Position numbers and translations under genes: made by a program. Under the pieces are notes generated by a model. It did no database searches. It was not told the DNA's origin and worked only from the letters and a program-made list of their open reading frames with translations. Source: Cliona cf. orientalis (lineage: Eukaryota > Porifera > Demospongiae > Clionaida > Clionaidae). Taken from it: a stretch of DNA of 64,000 nt. Location of the stretch: positions 186,001 through 250,000 of the forward strand of contig OZ005697.1 of assembly GCA_963930775.1 (NCBI GenBank), read 5' to 3'. Positions 12,706 through 23,100 of this stretch are shown in pieces (position 1 is the first letter of the stretch; each line of letters starts with the position of its first letter).

Positions 12706-14934
12706 GACGGCCGGGCAGCCAGGGACGGATGTACACCACACACAGACAGCCACACGCACTCACATTCACAACATATTATTATGCTATACCCCGTATAAAA
12801 ATTATATCATAATACTGAAGCATAGCTCGAATTAATGCATATGAGTGCACTTATGAGTAATAATAGGAATAATTGTAAGATTGTATACATGTACTCATGC
12901 ATGCATACATACGCACACACACACACATTACACACGCTGTTTTAATACATTGGAATCTACATACAAGTTTGTACTATTTACGGGAGGATACTTGTATGGT
13001 GTGTCATTATTATGAACACACACGCGTATTGTAGGCACGATATTCTACATGGCGTGTGCTCAGTGTACCTTCCTAGCATAGTGAAGGTTCACCAGGCTTC
13101 CTGCACTATTGGGAATATTCAAATATTTCATCCTCCCCCCTCCCCATACTTTTATAGACATAACCAGAGTCTACTGCGTGCGTGTGTGTGTGTGTGTGTC
13201 TGTATGTGTGTCGCTGTGTGAGGGGGAGGGGGTCTGGAATTGGTATGCATTATTGCCATACCCATCACTTTTCTCCAATTGTGTGTAACCACAAAACTCA
13301 ACTGTCCATCGCTTTGGCGCCAAAACTATCCACTCTCATTCTCAACTATTATGTACTACCAATGTATGTATGTGTATATACTCAGCTTCTCGGTTATGCA
13401 TACTCCCTACACGTATAGAGGGTACTGGGGACAGTTTGTAGTTGAGGGTAAGTCATATGTGTTCAAGTTACATCATTCCCAAGCGGCTCATTTGCTGAGC
13501 ACAGCTGCCAAGAGCCCTTTGAAGTCCCCGGACAATGCGGCTAATTGGAGTCTGATTCTGTAATAGGAGGCTAATGCTGGGTGGAATTCTTCCGCTAAGA
13601 CGGCCTGTTTGCATACATACGGCACTTATGTACAGTCAAGGCCTTACCTAACCATTAGAGCCCCACTCTACTGTACATTTATAGCTTTGTATCACATCCC
13701 AGTAAAGAAGTTGGAAGTGTCTAGTATGGGTGCTTGCCCCCTATGGGACTGTAAACAGAGTGCTAATGAGAGGAAAAAGCTTAAATGCTTAAGTTCCTAT
13801 ATCCACTGTATGTTTACATTCATCAGTACATGTACACTTCAGTGTTCTCTTGGTGCTGTGTATACTGTGCTGTGTGTTTGCCTGTTGCTATGGTGTACCC
13901 TGAGAACCACAAAAAAGCTAAAAAGCTAAGGATATTTATGACCACTAACTTCCCTCACTAGTGTGTGTTTTGGGGGACCCACATTCATTACCTGTATACC
14001 TTCCATGAATTACATTGTGTGGCCAGGTCCTTATAGAAGATAGCAACATCCTTTTGTGGGTCACTTAGTGGCTATGAATCATATCAGACCAACTCAATTC
14101 ATGAGCAGAGCTCCCCTCAGCAACTTTAGGGAGTGTATAGGCCCTTCCACCCACCTTCTACAACACAGCCATTTTCATAGTGGGCCCACCATGTGCCTGG
14201 TGATCAAAGGTGATGCTTTTCCTGCTGGCCTGGCTCTTTATTAGGCCAAATGCATTGTCATACATTGTTTGGGTGGTCTTATGAGCTCATTCAATTGACT
14301 TGGCCAGCATTACAAATATGACTGTCCCATTGTGGTGATGAATAGTGTACTTCCACACACTGCATGACTTGGTCATTTGGGGAAGCTGACTAAAGTTGAC
14401 ATGAGATAGGGCTGGACTGTCATAGTTGGGAAATGAAGCTTCATGTACCAAGGTAGCTAGCTAGGTAGCTGAACTCACACACCACTACTGGTCATCCTCA
14501 TTGTTGGCCATACAGACCTCACATGACCCCACTTGCTGTAGTAAAGAAGACCCTTTTATGTCTGAGTAACTGGGGATGAGATAATGGGGGATTGCATCAG
14601 CTATGGAGGGCTTCCTCCCTGGCAGCTCTGACCAGCTAGCTGGGCCAGCCAGGGAAGCATGGTGAGGAGCCTGACTGATATAGCTGGGGTAGATAAGGGA
14701 AATGTTGTTGGCTGATAAGACTGATGTGGTGGCTGTGATCTGGCAGGTGTGTGCACACATGGGGACCCAGGAACTCACTCCCCCACCTCTCTTTTTGAAT
14801 TCCTCACACTAGCTCTCTCTCTCTCTCTCTCCTTCCCTCTACACACACTCATACAGGTACTAGGTAAGTTTCCAGTTGTCCAGCACTTTCCATTTGGGAC
14901 TATACTCAGTTTTGATCAAGTTCAGAGCACCTAA
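2..14934 (+). CDS. PTPA: PTPA, serine/threonine phosphatase 2A activator (5' end missing)
   Basis: Eight exons read in one frame: <2-49, 1181-1393, 1813-1891, 4115-4253, 4400-4524, 6337-6437, 12550-12657 and 14857-14934 (TAA). All seven introns are GT-AG and the phases join correctly, giving the last 296 residues. Diagnostic blocks are [64 protein letters not shown] and [10 protein letters not shown]. These are hallmarks of the PTPA family, which binds the PP2A A-C dimer and helps load catalytic metal with ATP/Mg. The N-terminus (roughly the first 20-50 residues of the usual ~320-350) lies left of the window. The C-terminus matches the normal end of the family. The introns are unusually long (2.2, 1.8, 6.1 and 2.2 kb) and full of MITEs and microsatellites. 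The gene converges on the IER-like gene. Confidence 0.96.
917..1126. mobile_element. TA-target MITE in PTPA intron 1
   Basis: A 210-bp element with terminal inverted repeats: the left end begins TACCGTATAGCGGGAAA and the right end is its complement (TTTCCCGCTATACGGTA). Inside, GAGGGAGAAAACTTTCGCGG occurs near the left end and is echoed in inverted form near the right. Both ends finish in TA, as expected of mariner-like non-autonomous elements. No transposase is present. Open frames crossing it are accidental. Confidence 0.75.
2026..2249. mobile_element. TA-target MITE, CCGG/TTGGCGG family, in PTPA intron 3
   Basis: A 224-bp element with ends TACCGTAAGCCGGAAA and TTTCCGGCTATACGGTA, and internal inverted TTGGCGG/CCGCCAA blocks. 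A near-identical copy lies at 37031-37253, and a copy split by other insertions has its two halves at 34992-35110 and 36598-36697. It is flanked by TA. Confidence 0.75.
2466..3125. repeat. Minisatellite, four units of about 145-175 bp
   Basis: Four head-to-tail copies begin at about 2466, 2632, 2777 and 2951. Each starts with (C)CCGAGGCTGT and contains TAGTGGACCTCCAACTGA, then CCAATCAGATTCCTG, then runs of the pentamer-like CTTACAATAC, then CTGATTGGTCA. The CCAATCAGAT and ATCTGATTGG blocks form an inverted pair inside each unit, so the monomer looks like a small foldback element amplified in tandem. It lies in PTPA intron 3. I see no coding function. Confidence 0.75.
3126..4114 (+). other. 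Remainder of PTPA intron 3
   Basis: Short open stretches here have no recognisable protein content. The interval has AT-rich sequence, a short TTA run near 3907-3922, and the polypyrimidine tract and AG that define the acceptor at 4114. Nothing else is supported. Confidence 0.5.
4525..6336 (+). other. PTPA intron 5 with microsatellites
   Basis: This 1.8-kb intron carries (AC)n at 4965-4996, a GA-rich run at 5063-5099, (TG)n at about 6069-6101, and a long CT-rich tract at about 6205-6334 that runs straight into the acceptor. No gene is seen on either strand. Confidence 0.6.
8220..8850. repeat. Degenerate tandem repeat, about 3 copies
   Basis: Related blocks recur with the same order. CAGCCGCTGTTCTTCTGTTC followed by CCCGACAGTA appears near 8272 and 8465, and a diverged form (CAGCCCCTGTTCTCC) near 8806. 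The segment GGGCCAGGTCTGGGTGCAGT near 8328 resembles the one near 8630, followed by CTCCAGCC(T/G)GGA. The copies are diverged and partial. Confidence 0.55.
11631..11692. repeat. (AG)31 microsatellite
   Basis: An uninterrupted AG dinucleotide run of 62 bases in PTPA intron 6. It is expected to be length-polymorphic. Confidence 0.95.
12658..14856 (+). other. PTPA intron 7 with CA repeat abutting the donor
   Basis: The donor GTAAGATT is followed at once by (CA)n at 12665-12703. The rest of the 2.2-kb intron is unique-looking AT-rich sequence with scattered TG and CA runs (13181-13199, 12912-12926). It ends in a CT tract (14813-14840) before the acceptor at 14856. No gene is seen. Confidence 0.6.
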
Positions 14935-15540
14935 CACACTTACTAGTTTTGACTTTGAACATGTAAAATTTTCCAAATTCTTAGTTGTGTATTAATTTAT
15001 TTGTTGCTGTTTTTTTCTCTGTTCCAAAAAGCTCCTAGCACGATGTACACATGCATGACTGTCGATTTTCTCTACGCAATAGTTTACACAACTGACGTAC
15101 CGAAACTTCTAACATGTCGCAATTGCGATTGCGTTGTTTTTCTTCCCAAAGTTATTTTTGATTCATAGAATATTATTATACAGTCAGTCACACACACACA
15201 CACACATATATACACACAAGATAAACAGTGCAAAACAGTGTCTCATAACATTGTACAACGGAGGCTATTGCAGAGTGAAGTTTTTGTCACCTGTTAGTTA
15301 AATTAGAGAAATAAGTAGGAATAATAAGAATTGAACGAATGTTTTTTTTTACACAGCCCACAGAATAGTTAAGTCAAATAATAATGACAGGTCTAAAATC
15401 ATTAGGTGAGGAAAAAAACAAAAGGCGTAAAAAGAAAAAGGATAAGTATCATATTAGCGTTCAAAAGTGATTATGAATGAGATATAGACAGAATGAACAG
15501 TGATGATAGCTGTGCATAGCATAGAATAGTGAGGCGGCTT
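14935..15540. other. Convergent intergenic region (3' UTRs of PTPA and IER-like gene)
   Basis: The two stop codons face each other across about 600 bp. The region is AT-rich with a CA run at about 15188-15206. A TTTATT near 14996 would read AATAAA on the - strand and could serve the IER-like gene. I see no clear AATAAA for PTPA. No coding content. Confidence 0.5.
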
Positions 15541-16560
15541 TTAGAAAGCCATGATTGGGCTGAATTTGATAGGAGAGGTCTGGAGGGACGGAGAACTACT
15601 AGTAACCAAGTGATTTTCAGTATCGGTAGCGCCGTTGCTGTCTGCCAGCGACAGCTCCGGCCAGTCATCGCACAGCTGCTGCTGCTGCTGTTGCTGCGCA
15701 AAGGACGAATTACTGCCAAACATGTACGTCAGTAGAGGTGCCGAGTGCGAGTTTTGTGGTGAGAGGTAGCCACAAAAGCCGGGCAAGGACTCGAGCGGGC
15801 AGCCCTCGGGTGGACACGGTTTGAAGCGCTTTGTTTCTTCAAGGCCGCTGTCCCAGAAGATAGTGTTCTCTTGGTCGTAAGGGAAGGCGACTTTGTGCTC
15901 ACGCTTCCCGGGCGAGGCAGTCAAGCTTCGCTCTTCTCCGCTGTTCCATTGCCAGCAGTTTCTCAACTCGGTGTTTAGTTCAAATTGCCACGTACTACTC
16001 GACCAGTTGCACACTTCAGAGGTGTTAGAAACATCTAATAGTTTACTTCGCTTCGCGGCGCGTTCGCCATCTAGAACATCGCTCGCGAAGACATGGGCTT
16101 CTTGGCTTGGCGGCTCTTCACACGAGATAGCCGCGGGCGCCATCTCTATGTCGAGGATATCGCTTAAAACTGAGGACACGTTTTCGAAGTCCATCGATTC
16201 GTCGTCGTATTTCGGGCTGGCCAGCGCGGCCGAAGCGATAGGGCTTTGTTGTCTTGAAAGTCCTCTGGCTGGCCGAGCGGGCCCTGTCGGTAAACTCTCT
16301 TCTGAATCGCTCCTGTCTTGGCTGATACTAGCCAACAGTTTAGACGTACTTGTAGTAGAAACGCTTGAACTTCTGAGTATAGAAAAATGCGCTGATGTGG
16401 CCACGTCTTGAGCTTTGTTCAGCACTTTTGAAATAAGTAGTGTTTTTCTGAGCGGCAAGTCACCGCTCTTGTGGATACCGTTCAGCTTGGTGAGGGACAC
16501 CTCCATGACTCTGTTCGCTTCAAGAAAGCCGTCCATCTTCAAGTTCATACGTTTTACCAA
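15541..16560 (-). CDS. IER2/IER5-like immediate-early response protein
   Basis: A single-exon 339-residue protein. The N-terminal segment (residues ~14-50: EANRVMEVSLTKL, then SGDLPLRKTLLISKVLNKAQ) follows the pattern of the IER family N-box (A.R.M..S..K......GGL.LH..L..S.V...A). The last residues, SPIMAF, match the short hydrophobic -VAF end seen in vertebrate IER2 and IER5. A basic patch AAKRSKLLD sits where those proteins carry their nuclear signal. The middle is low-complexity, Ser-rich, with a Q run (residues ~280-286) and acidic stretches. IER proteins are nuclear regulators (IER2/IER5 connect to HSF1 and PP2A-B55) and are intronless, as here. The upstream region carries the SRF/AP-1/CRE set expected of an immediate-early gene. 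Assignment rests on the short N-box, C-terminus, gene structure and promoter together. A SERTA-domain protein is the main alternative. Confidence 0.7.
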   Translation of the reverse strand: MVKRMNLKMDGFLEANRVMEVSLTKLNGIHKSGDLPLRKTLLISKVLNKAQDVATSAHFSILRSSSVSTTSTSKLLASISQDRSDSEESLPTGPARPARGLSRQQSPIASAALASPKYDDESMDFENVSSVLSDILDIEMAPAAISCEEPPSQEAHVFASDVLDGERAAKRSKLLDVSNTSEVCNWSSSTWQFELNTELRNCWQWNSGEERSLTASPGKREHKVAFPYDQENTIFWDSGLEETKRFKPCPPEGCPLESLPGFCGYLSPQNSHSAPLLTYMFGSNSSFAQQQQQQQLCDDWPELSLADSNGATDTENHLVTSSSPSLQTSPIKFSPIMAF

Positions 16561-16685
16561 GCAGAAACAGTTTCAAAAGATCCGCCACACTGAGCAAAGA
16601 GGTAGAGAGTATTAGAGTAGCCGCACTGGCCCTGAACTGCTTTTATTAGCTTTGCCACCGCAAATGCCACAGAGTGACGTGTCCA

Positions 16686-16692
16686 TGACTCA
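16686..16692. promoter_or_regulatory. AP-1 site
   Basis: TGACTCA, the exact TRE consensus, between the CRE half-site and the CArG box upstream of the IER-like gene. Confidence 0.6.
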
Positions 16693-16707
16693 AAGACCAC
16701 AAGTTTA

Positions 16708-16717
16708 CCAAATATGG
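16708..16717. promoter_or_regulatory. CArG box (SRF site)
   Basis: CCAAATATGG fits CC(A/T)6GG exactly. It lies 148 bp upstream of the IER-like start codon and 16 bp from a perfect AP-1 site, the arrangement typical of serum-response promoters. Confidence 0.65.
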
Positions 16718-16960
16718 CACTTGTAAACAGGTCACGGCGGAAATTACCCGAGGCGCCCGCCAAATCTGACCCTTACGTCATAATGATATCATGCATAAGA
16801 GAATCAGGTGATTTGCCAAGCGCATGCGCAGGTTTTTGCGCTCTCCACTGTACTACGAAAGAATGTAGGCGGGGATCATTCCAGAGAGATTGTTTGTTGT
16901 TTGGCCAATAACTTTTGCTCAGTGATTTAGCATGCTTGGATCTGTGATCTAATAATTATT

Positions 16961-18845
16961 ATGTATCGATCGAGGGATCCGTCTGGTTACGAGTGTGGAA
17001 CGGGTCATCAGTGTAGATACAGAAAATGCCCGCTATACAAAGCTCCTCCATGCTTTTCCAGACGTCTAGGAGAGTTATTGAGTACTCGCAGTTGCTATGG
17101 AACGAACTATCCGGACTGGAAGCAGTTTACCCGTTATTTTGACATAGGAATACCCGTGAGTGAGGAGGGTGCTGTGACCTACTGGGTGTACGATCACAAG
17201 GACAAAGATCAGCACACTATCCAGTGTATTTTGGAGTTTGCAGAAACACAAGGCCACTCTCCACTGCTCAATCAGTTTGAAGAATTGATTAAAGGTATAA
17301 AATAATAAGTTTTCTGAATATTCCAATCCATCCATCAAAATATTTCATTCCTATAATGTAATTATTCTACCATGCATAGTTCATTTGCAAGAGGATCGAA
17401 GCCATGTGTGCTCCACCAATCCAGCTCACTGCTTCGTACAGTGTCCAAAGTGTAGGACTCGCTCCAAGTCAGAATCCGATATTATTAATAATAACCCTGT
17501 TATTACTGACCGTCCAATCAGATTCTCTCTGACTCAATCCTTGCCTACAAGTACACCCCTTGTGACCCACAGCGAAGAAGAATCGTTTGAGAACAGTGTG
17601 ACTGACAATCCTTCTCCTCCCAACGAACCTCCGCCTGTCAACCCTCCCTCTCCCTCTCCTTCTCCTCGGCCAGAATCTCTACCAGGTCCAGATGAGGTCA
17701 TCCATGTATTAGCTCCCTCCCTTTTAGTTGAGGAGTACCCCTATAAGCTATTTTTGGGGAATTTTTGGATTCTGGAGCCCGTCATTGTGCTGTTTCTAGC
17801 GTTTCAGACTGTCTCTTCCATTATCATCACGCTGTGTGAAAATGGAGGGGCCTACGCTGTCTTTCATGGTGGGCTAGATATCTCGGAATTCATCAACCGA
17901 ATAATTCTGCTCCTCCTGCGAATTCTTGTGCGCGTAGCGTCTCCGTTCGTCTTCTACCGACAGATATGCAGCATGGCTGAAGCTGAAAAGGCTCTGCAAA
18001 TCAGGATAAAGAAAGAAGATTACGCCTTACCTTCCCCGAAACCCGAACCAAACCACAAACATGTTACTCTTTGGTCGATCGTTTCACATGCAGTTCTTTT
18101 CTCCATCATTCTTCTCTACCTGGACGCTTTCTTGACTGCAGAAGATCGACTCAATGATAACAGCATTTGTATCAAAAAGCTATTCCAAGTCCAGATCCCT
18201 CTGATAGGGATGAGACTGTTTGTATTCTGTGACTATCTTTCGTGTTTCTTCATCCTAATGCTAGTAGGGTTGGTCAAAGACTGCTACTGCATTGAGAACA
18301 GGCTCTCCACAGCTAACGATAGATACTTTGATATCGTACGCCAGCGTTGGTACAGAATAGACTTCTTTTGTTACGCTATCCCTCTGCTTCTCACTCTATT
18401 TTCCATCGTCTCTCTGAGCTACAACCGATCGATATCCCCCGTGCCTGCTAAGCTCGACGCCAGTGGCCTTGAGATCTGGTGCTTTTGGCTGATTGTGCTC
18501 TCTCTTCTTCTATTCTTTGGCTCCTCCACAAACTGGACAGCTAGGGTCGTCACGGTTGTAGGCAACATCCTTGCCCTTTGCTGCGCCTTTTTCTTTACGG
18601 TAGTGCTGGGAGTGGAGAAGGTGATATTTCCTCCCGGCAGTGTGGTCATTTTAATCTTCTGCCACATATCAATGACGACCATTAATCTGCTGTACTGTTT
18701 GACCAAGGCTCATGGTCGTCATAAGAAGCATCGGTCGAGGCGGTTCTGGTTCAGTCTGGCATGTTTGATACTACTCACTGTCAGTATGTCTGCAATAGTC
18801 GTACGTGAAGTCATTAGTTTAGCAATTTCTATTGAGTGGATGTAA
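16961..18845 (+). CDS. Multi-pass membrane protein of unknown family
   Basis: Two exons, 16961-17294 and 17380-18845, joined in phase 1 (donor GTATAA, acceptor CATAG), give 599 residues. Residues 1-235 are soluble: a Cys-rich start (CGTGHQCRYRKCPLYKAPPC), a second Cys cluster (CFVQCPKC) and a Pro/Ser-rich linker. About nine hydrophobic segments follow, at roughly 240-265, 285-304, 342-363, 385-410, 440-460, 478-493, 501-523, 533-553 and 566-586. Conserved loops include LFQVQIPLIGM and VKDCYCIENRLST. I do not recognise the family; it is not an evident GPCR, channel or transporter. Two decayed relatives (23613-25074, 46700-48149) retain the membrane part but have a different N-terminus. This is the only intact copy here. 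It sits head to head with the IER-like gene. Confidence 0.8.
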
Positions 18846-19494
18846 TTAATTATACTATAGATCATGTACCAACCAGCCAGTATGAAGGTACGTATGTCAT
18901 TCTATCACATAATAATAATAATATTATCATAATTAAATTTTGTATTTTCTCTTAGTTCCATGAGCTACCTGAACTTTGATAAACAATAGATACCATCTCC
19001 ATACTTGGTAGGCCACTTAGCAATGATAAGTGTCACAGGACAGTTGGTTTTAATTTAATAGTGTGGGGATTTTTCTATTGTAGTATCACAATCCACAGGG
19101 TACAACCATCACCAAATATGACACTATCAGTGTATTCACAATAGTATGCAATGAATGAGCAATGTTTTTCAACGAGTGTCACATGTACTGGGATTCAAAG
19201 ATGACAATATTCAAAGCTGTTTACATGCAGATTTGTGCACAATATAACGATTATCTTGCATTGATGAGCATATTATACCAATCTATATAATTATTATTCC
19301 ACTCCACATGCACGTTACTGTAGTTCCCACCTTCTACAAACGAGCATCAATTGAAATTTAGTGAATCAATATAAAAGTTGGCACAAATTTCACACAAAAG
19401 GGTTACCTATGGTCGTAAAAATAATTGTTACTAGCTAATTGTGCATGTGACACACTTAAAATGTAATACAAATGGAAATGTAAGGATTACGTAA
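18846..19494. other. Left edge of the Death-domain array (unit-flanking block)
   Basis: From about 19150 to 19400 the sequence (GTCACATGTACTGGGATTCA, then TTTACATGCAGATTTGTGC) is a diverged copy of the spacer found at 31260-31450, 40215-40410 and 58975-59520. Elsewhere that spacer separates the 3' end of one array unit from the 5' end of its neighbour. Here the neighbour on the left is gone, so this marks the broken left boundary of the array. The first 300 bp are AT-rich, with nothing recognisable. Confidence 0.65.
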
Positions 19495-19722
19495 TCAATG
19501 AATGCGTTCAGGTGCAGGGGCTCTCCCCATGACTGGTCTGCGATGTCGTATCTTCAAGTACAAGCGATTGAGAAAAGGAGTTCCTTGTTTTGTTAGAGGC
19601 ATTATAAGTTCTGATATTACCCGCTCTTTAGCCATCTGAGTAGCCAACTCCTTTGCTCTTTCTCTGAACTAATTCCCTCCCATAGCTGTTCATTAACTGA
19701 CTTCACCCTCAGCCTGCTGCGG
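19495..19722 (-). pseudogene. Relic of the ankyrin-gene C-terminal exon
   Basis: Aligns by eye with the last exon of units 2, 3 and 5 (59679-59927 is the closest in layout). It keeps the acceptor TTCAG, the QQAEG start, the [12 protein letters not shown] end and the downstream TGA. A TAA arises a few codons in (GTCAGTTAATGA), and indels follow. The exon lies just downstream of the GTPase gene. This suggests that unit 0 once had the ankyrin arrangement, or that an ankyrin unit was truncated here. Confidence 0.75.
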
Positions 19723-20172
19723 CTGAAATAAGAAAGATCAGCTATAGAGATTCTGTGTTCACATACAATGCTATCACTTAGTCTTGGCTCTTATTGCATG
19801 CACGCGGATCTGGCCACACAAGACTAGGTGTCATGGGGGGGGGGGGGTGGGGGGTGGATTCACGTGCACCATCTATCCACCCATTGCACCACTGATTGCT
19901 GAATAACCACAGGTGTGGGCCCCAAAAAGGGCACAATCCTTGCCCACCAGTAGGCAGTGGTCTGTTTACGCATTGTATAATTATGTCTCGTGCGTGCATG
20001 ATACAGTAATAATAGCAATGACATACTGATACAGCATGCATGACCAATAGTAGAAGTAGTGATAATGTCACAAAATCATGATTAACGGTAACCTGTATAG
20101 CTACTATTGTATTGACAAATTGAGCTATAGTGGATAGGAGCACAATTATATCATTCATATCAAGATGATATA
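19723..20172. other. Spacer between exon relic and GTPase gene
   Basis: Contains a G-rich run (about 19836-19856) that also follows the last-exon homologue in unit 2 (31975-31995), so this too is derived from the array. No coding content is seen. Confidence 0.5.
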
Positions 20173-23100
20173 TCACCGTGAATGTGTAACATGTACAGTG
20201 AGCTTATGTTCAAAACTTTTACTAAGGTCATTAGCAGTGGCTGCAAGGCCAGCAATATTAAGACCATCTTTCAATGCTTCAAGCGTTGCGAAGCTAGTGC
20301 TTCCTCGATTGTCCCTTGGACCCCACTGGAACCACTTTGATATCATCTCACGAAGTGTACTAATTGGTGCATTAAAGTGCAGTCGTGGCATGTTTTCGAT
20401 ATTATCTAATTCATATTCTGTGAACTTCAATCCCGTACCTATTTCTCTCCACTGTGCCGCATGCTTCGTAAGGATTGACATTATATCACTCAAATCATCT
20501 TCTTTAAAATAGTATTCTGTAATGGATGCAGCTTGCCTTTGAGATTTAACATTGAACCACTTTTCATAGCCTTGTGGTAGTTCAAAACGTACTCTTGTCT
20601 TAGTACAACGAAGGCAATGGGGTTTGCCATCAAAATTTTTCATATCTGCTGGGTACCGGCTCAGGCATTTATCACATGGACAAAGGAATGTGAGTGAATG
20701 CTCAATTTCAGAATCGATAAAATCAATATCAAGTGCAACTTGCTTGATGCCAGCTTCAACTGTTTTTCTTACATTGATACATACCCTTTCTATACTACAA
20801 TCCCCACGATCTATAGGTTCGGAACTAGGGATGCAAGCAACAACTAAGTGACTTGATAAGATTTTCAGCACTACTGTATCAAGGGGACCAACTTCAAATG
20901 TGACTTGATCTCTGAATATGCAATCAGTTACAAGCTTCCACTCTAAGTCAGGATTTTCAATTGCCATTAGGTAGCTAATGAGGGCTCCTCCTAATCCCTT
21001 TGGACAATAACCACATTTGAATATAATCACAAATGGAGGTATTTCGGCAGATAATATCATAGTTTCAATCTGCTCCTTGGGTTTAGCAGCATGAGCAAGA
21101 ATACATGGTATAAAATATTTAGTCACTTTGTCACCATCCCTTTCAAAAGGAGCTGTGATACGAAGCTTTTCTAGAAGCTTGGCAAATTGAGGAGCTTTCA
21201 TACCTCTCTCACTACTCCTACAACCCTCATCACTCTTACGACAAATTCTCTCAAATTCAGCAACTGAAAAGATACCCTTTTCTTTGAATACATCTGCAGA
21301 ATGTTTACCAGCTTTATCAAAAGTGAAGGTCTTCATGATAAGCTCAGTGATCTTATCATACAATAATTGAGGTTTAACAACCACTATGTCTTTGATACAC
21401 TCATGAGGAGAATAGCGAATGAGCCCCATTTTAGTGTGAATGAAATGAAGGGCATCGTTGAGTTCTTTCTCATCAACTATACCACACTGCTTTGCCACTT
21501 CAAAGCATTTTTCATAACTCACTGTTTCTTGTTCAAATCTTCGCAGAGCAAAACTGAAAATGAGCCAATGGGATGGGCATACCATCTCAAACTCATGTCG
21601 CTCCACAGCACGGTCCACAGCTGAACGAATCTTTTGAAAGGCAGATTTGTCTTCTGAAAAGTTGTCCACAGCAAAAATCATTTGAGAGCTAGATGCAAAT
21701 TCTATTATATCAATAAACTGACTAGTGGACTCCTGCAAATACTTATCTTTCTCAGCAATGATACTTTCAGCTGAATTGATAGGTAATAAATCCCTATGTG
21801 TGCCAATGAAGAAGACCTTTGGCCGCAACTGCACTTTTCTCTTCTCATGCCCTCGATAGACAAAAATGCCCATGGCAGCAATGCTAGCGAGTGATTGTTG
21901 AATACCCTCAATAGTTGTGAGGGTAGACTTATATAACTCTAATTTTATACCATCTTTAAGTTCATACTCTATTGTGTAATGCTCATTGAGATCACGATCA
22001 AGACGAAAAGTATAAAAGAAAATACATGGTCCTGACACCAAAAGGGGTAGAATTACCTGAAACTCGATTTGCCCTCCCGTATTACTTAGGTAGAGTGACC
22101 ATGATGTTTCAAAATATTTTTGAAGGGCATCAATACCTTTGTTTTCAACAGCTTTTGTTAAAATTTCAAGTGGAGTACTGCTATCATGTATTCTGGGAGG
22201 ATTTGGAATAGATGGTCCAAAATCATGGACTGTGCCATCTTGTTGATTGTACTGTACATTTCTAGGATCACTATGCCTGCTAATTAGTCTAATAACTTCA
22301 TCGTTATCATCAATTCTCCACCACACCGATCCTTTGTCAACTGTAGCTGCTACAGTGGTCAAATTTTCTACCTGTACCTGAATGACAGCATCAGCAACTC
22401 CAGTACTTGGGCTCTTGAAGGGTGGAACATGACCCAAAAGATTCTCCATCAGGGAATTCTTACCAGATCGAGCAGGACCAACAAACACGCCATGGATTAC
22501 AGTATGACTTAGTGCTCCTTTCCTCTCTATGGCTTTAAGAGTGGCTTCAATATGCTTCCTCTTTTCAAAAACTGTTGTGTATGCACAGATTAAACAGGAA
22601 ACAATCAAACTATGTATGATTCTTAGTTTTATCACATGCAATAGTAAGTCCTATTCTCGTCCCCAGACCCCCAAAAGGAGGAAAAGGGTCTGCATGGTGA
22701 ACTTGGGCTGAATCCTCGGTTCTCGTTCTATGGCGCATGCGCATATGTGCCGACAAGGCCATGCAAAGCTTGGTTCTGATTGGTCGCTATGGCTGCATTT
22801 GCATGGGATCGCATGCCCGCAACCAGCAGTATGACTCTGATTGGTCGGCGAAATTGACTAGCTATACAGACGGTATAGCGATGTTGCATTCCTGCGGTAA
22901 GCTTGTCATATGACTGAGCCAAAGCTACGATCTCATTGGCGCGTGGAAATTCCTCAGCGCAGGCCCAAGGATTCTGCCCAAGTTCACCAGACCCTTTTCC
23001 TCCTCGAGGGTGGGGTCTGGGGATGAGACTAGAATTGTGGAAATACTAATTATGTGCACATAATAATTAAACTTCAGTCTACTATTTTAGTGCATATACG

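Larger units (their letters stand above)
16561..16960. promoter_or_regulatory. Head-to-head promoter region (IER-like / membrane protein)
   Basis: The two start codons point away from each other, 400 bp apart. On the IER side, read on the - strand, there is a TATA-like TAATAAAA (16641-16648), a CRE half-site TGACGT (16675-16680), an AP-1 site TGACTCA (16686-16692), a perfect CArG box CCAAATATGG (16708-16717) and a CRE-like TTACGTCA (16773-16780). A CGGAA Ets-type core lies near 16737. Site calls are by consensus only. Confidence 0.65.

Noticed and set aside
15893-16411. 172-codon open frame on the + strand
   Set aside because: Antisense shadow of the IER-like coding exon.
16961-18845. G-protein-coupled or gustatory-type receptor
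   Set aside because: About nine hydrophobic segments rather than seven, a long soluble N-terminus, and none of the signature motifs of those families.
20173-22641. Start of the GTPase protein at 22641 (MHVIKL...)
   Set aside because: Those residues are read through the intron end; an acceptor CACAACAG at 22572 joins the Death-domain exon in phase.
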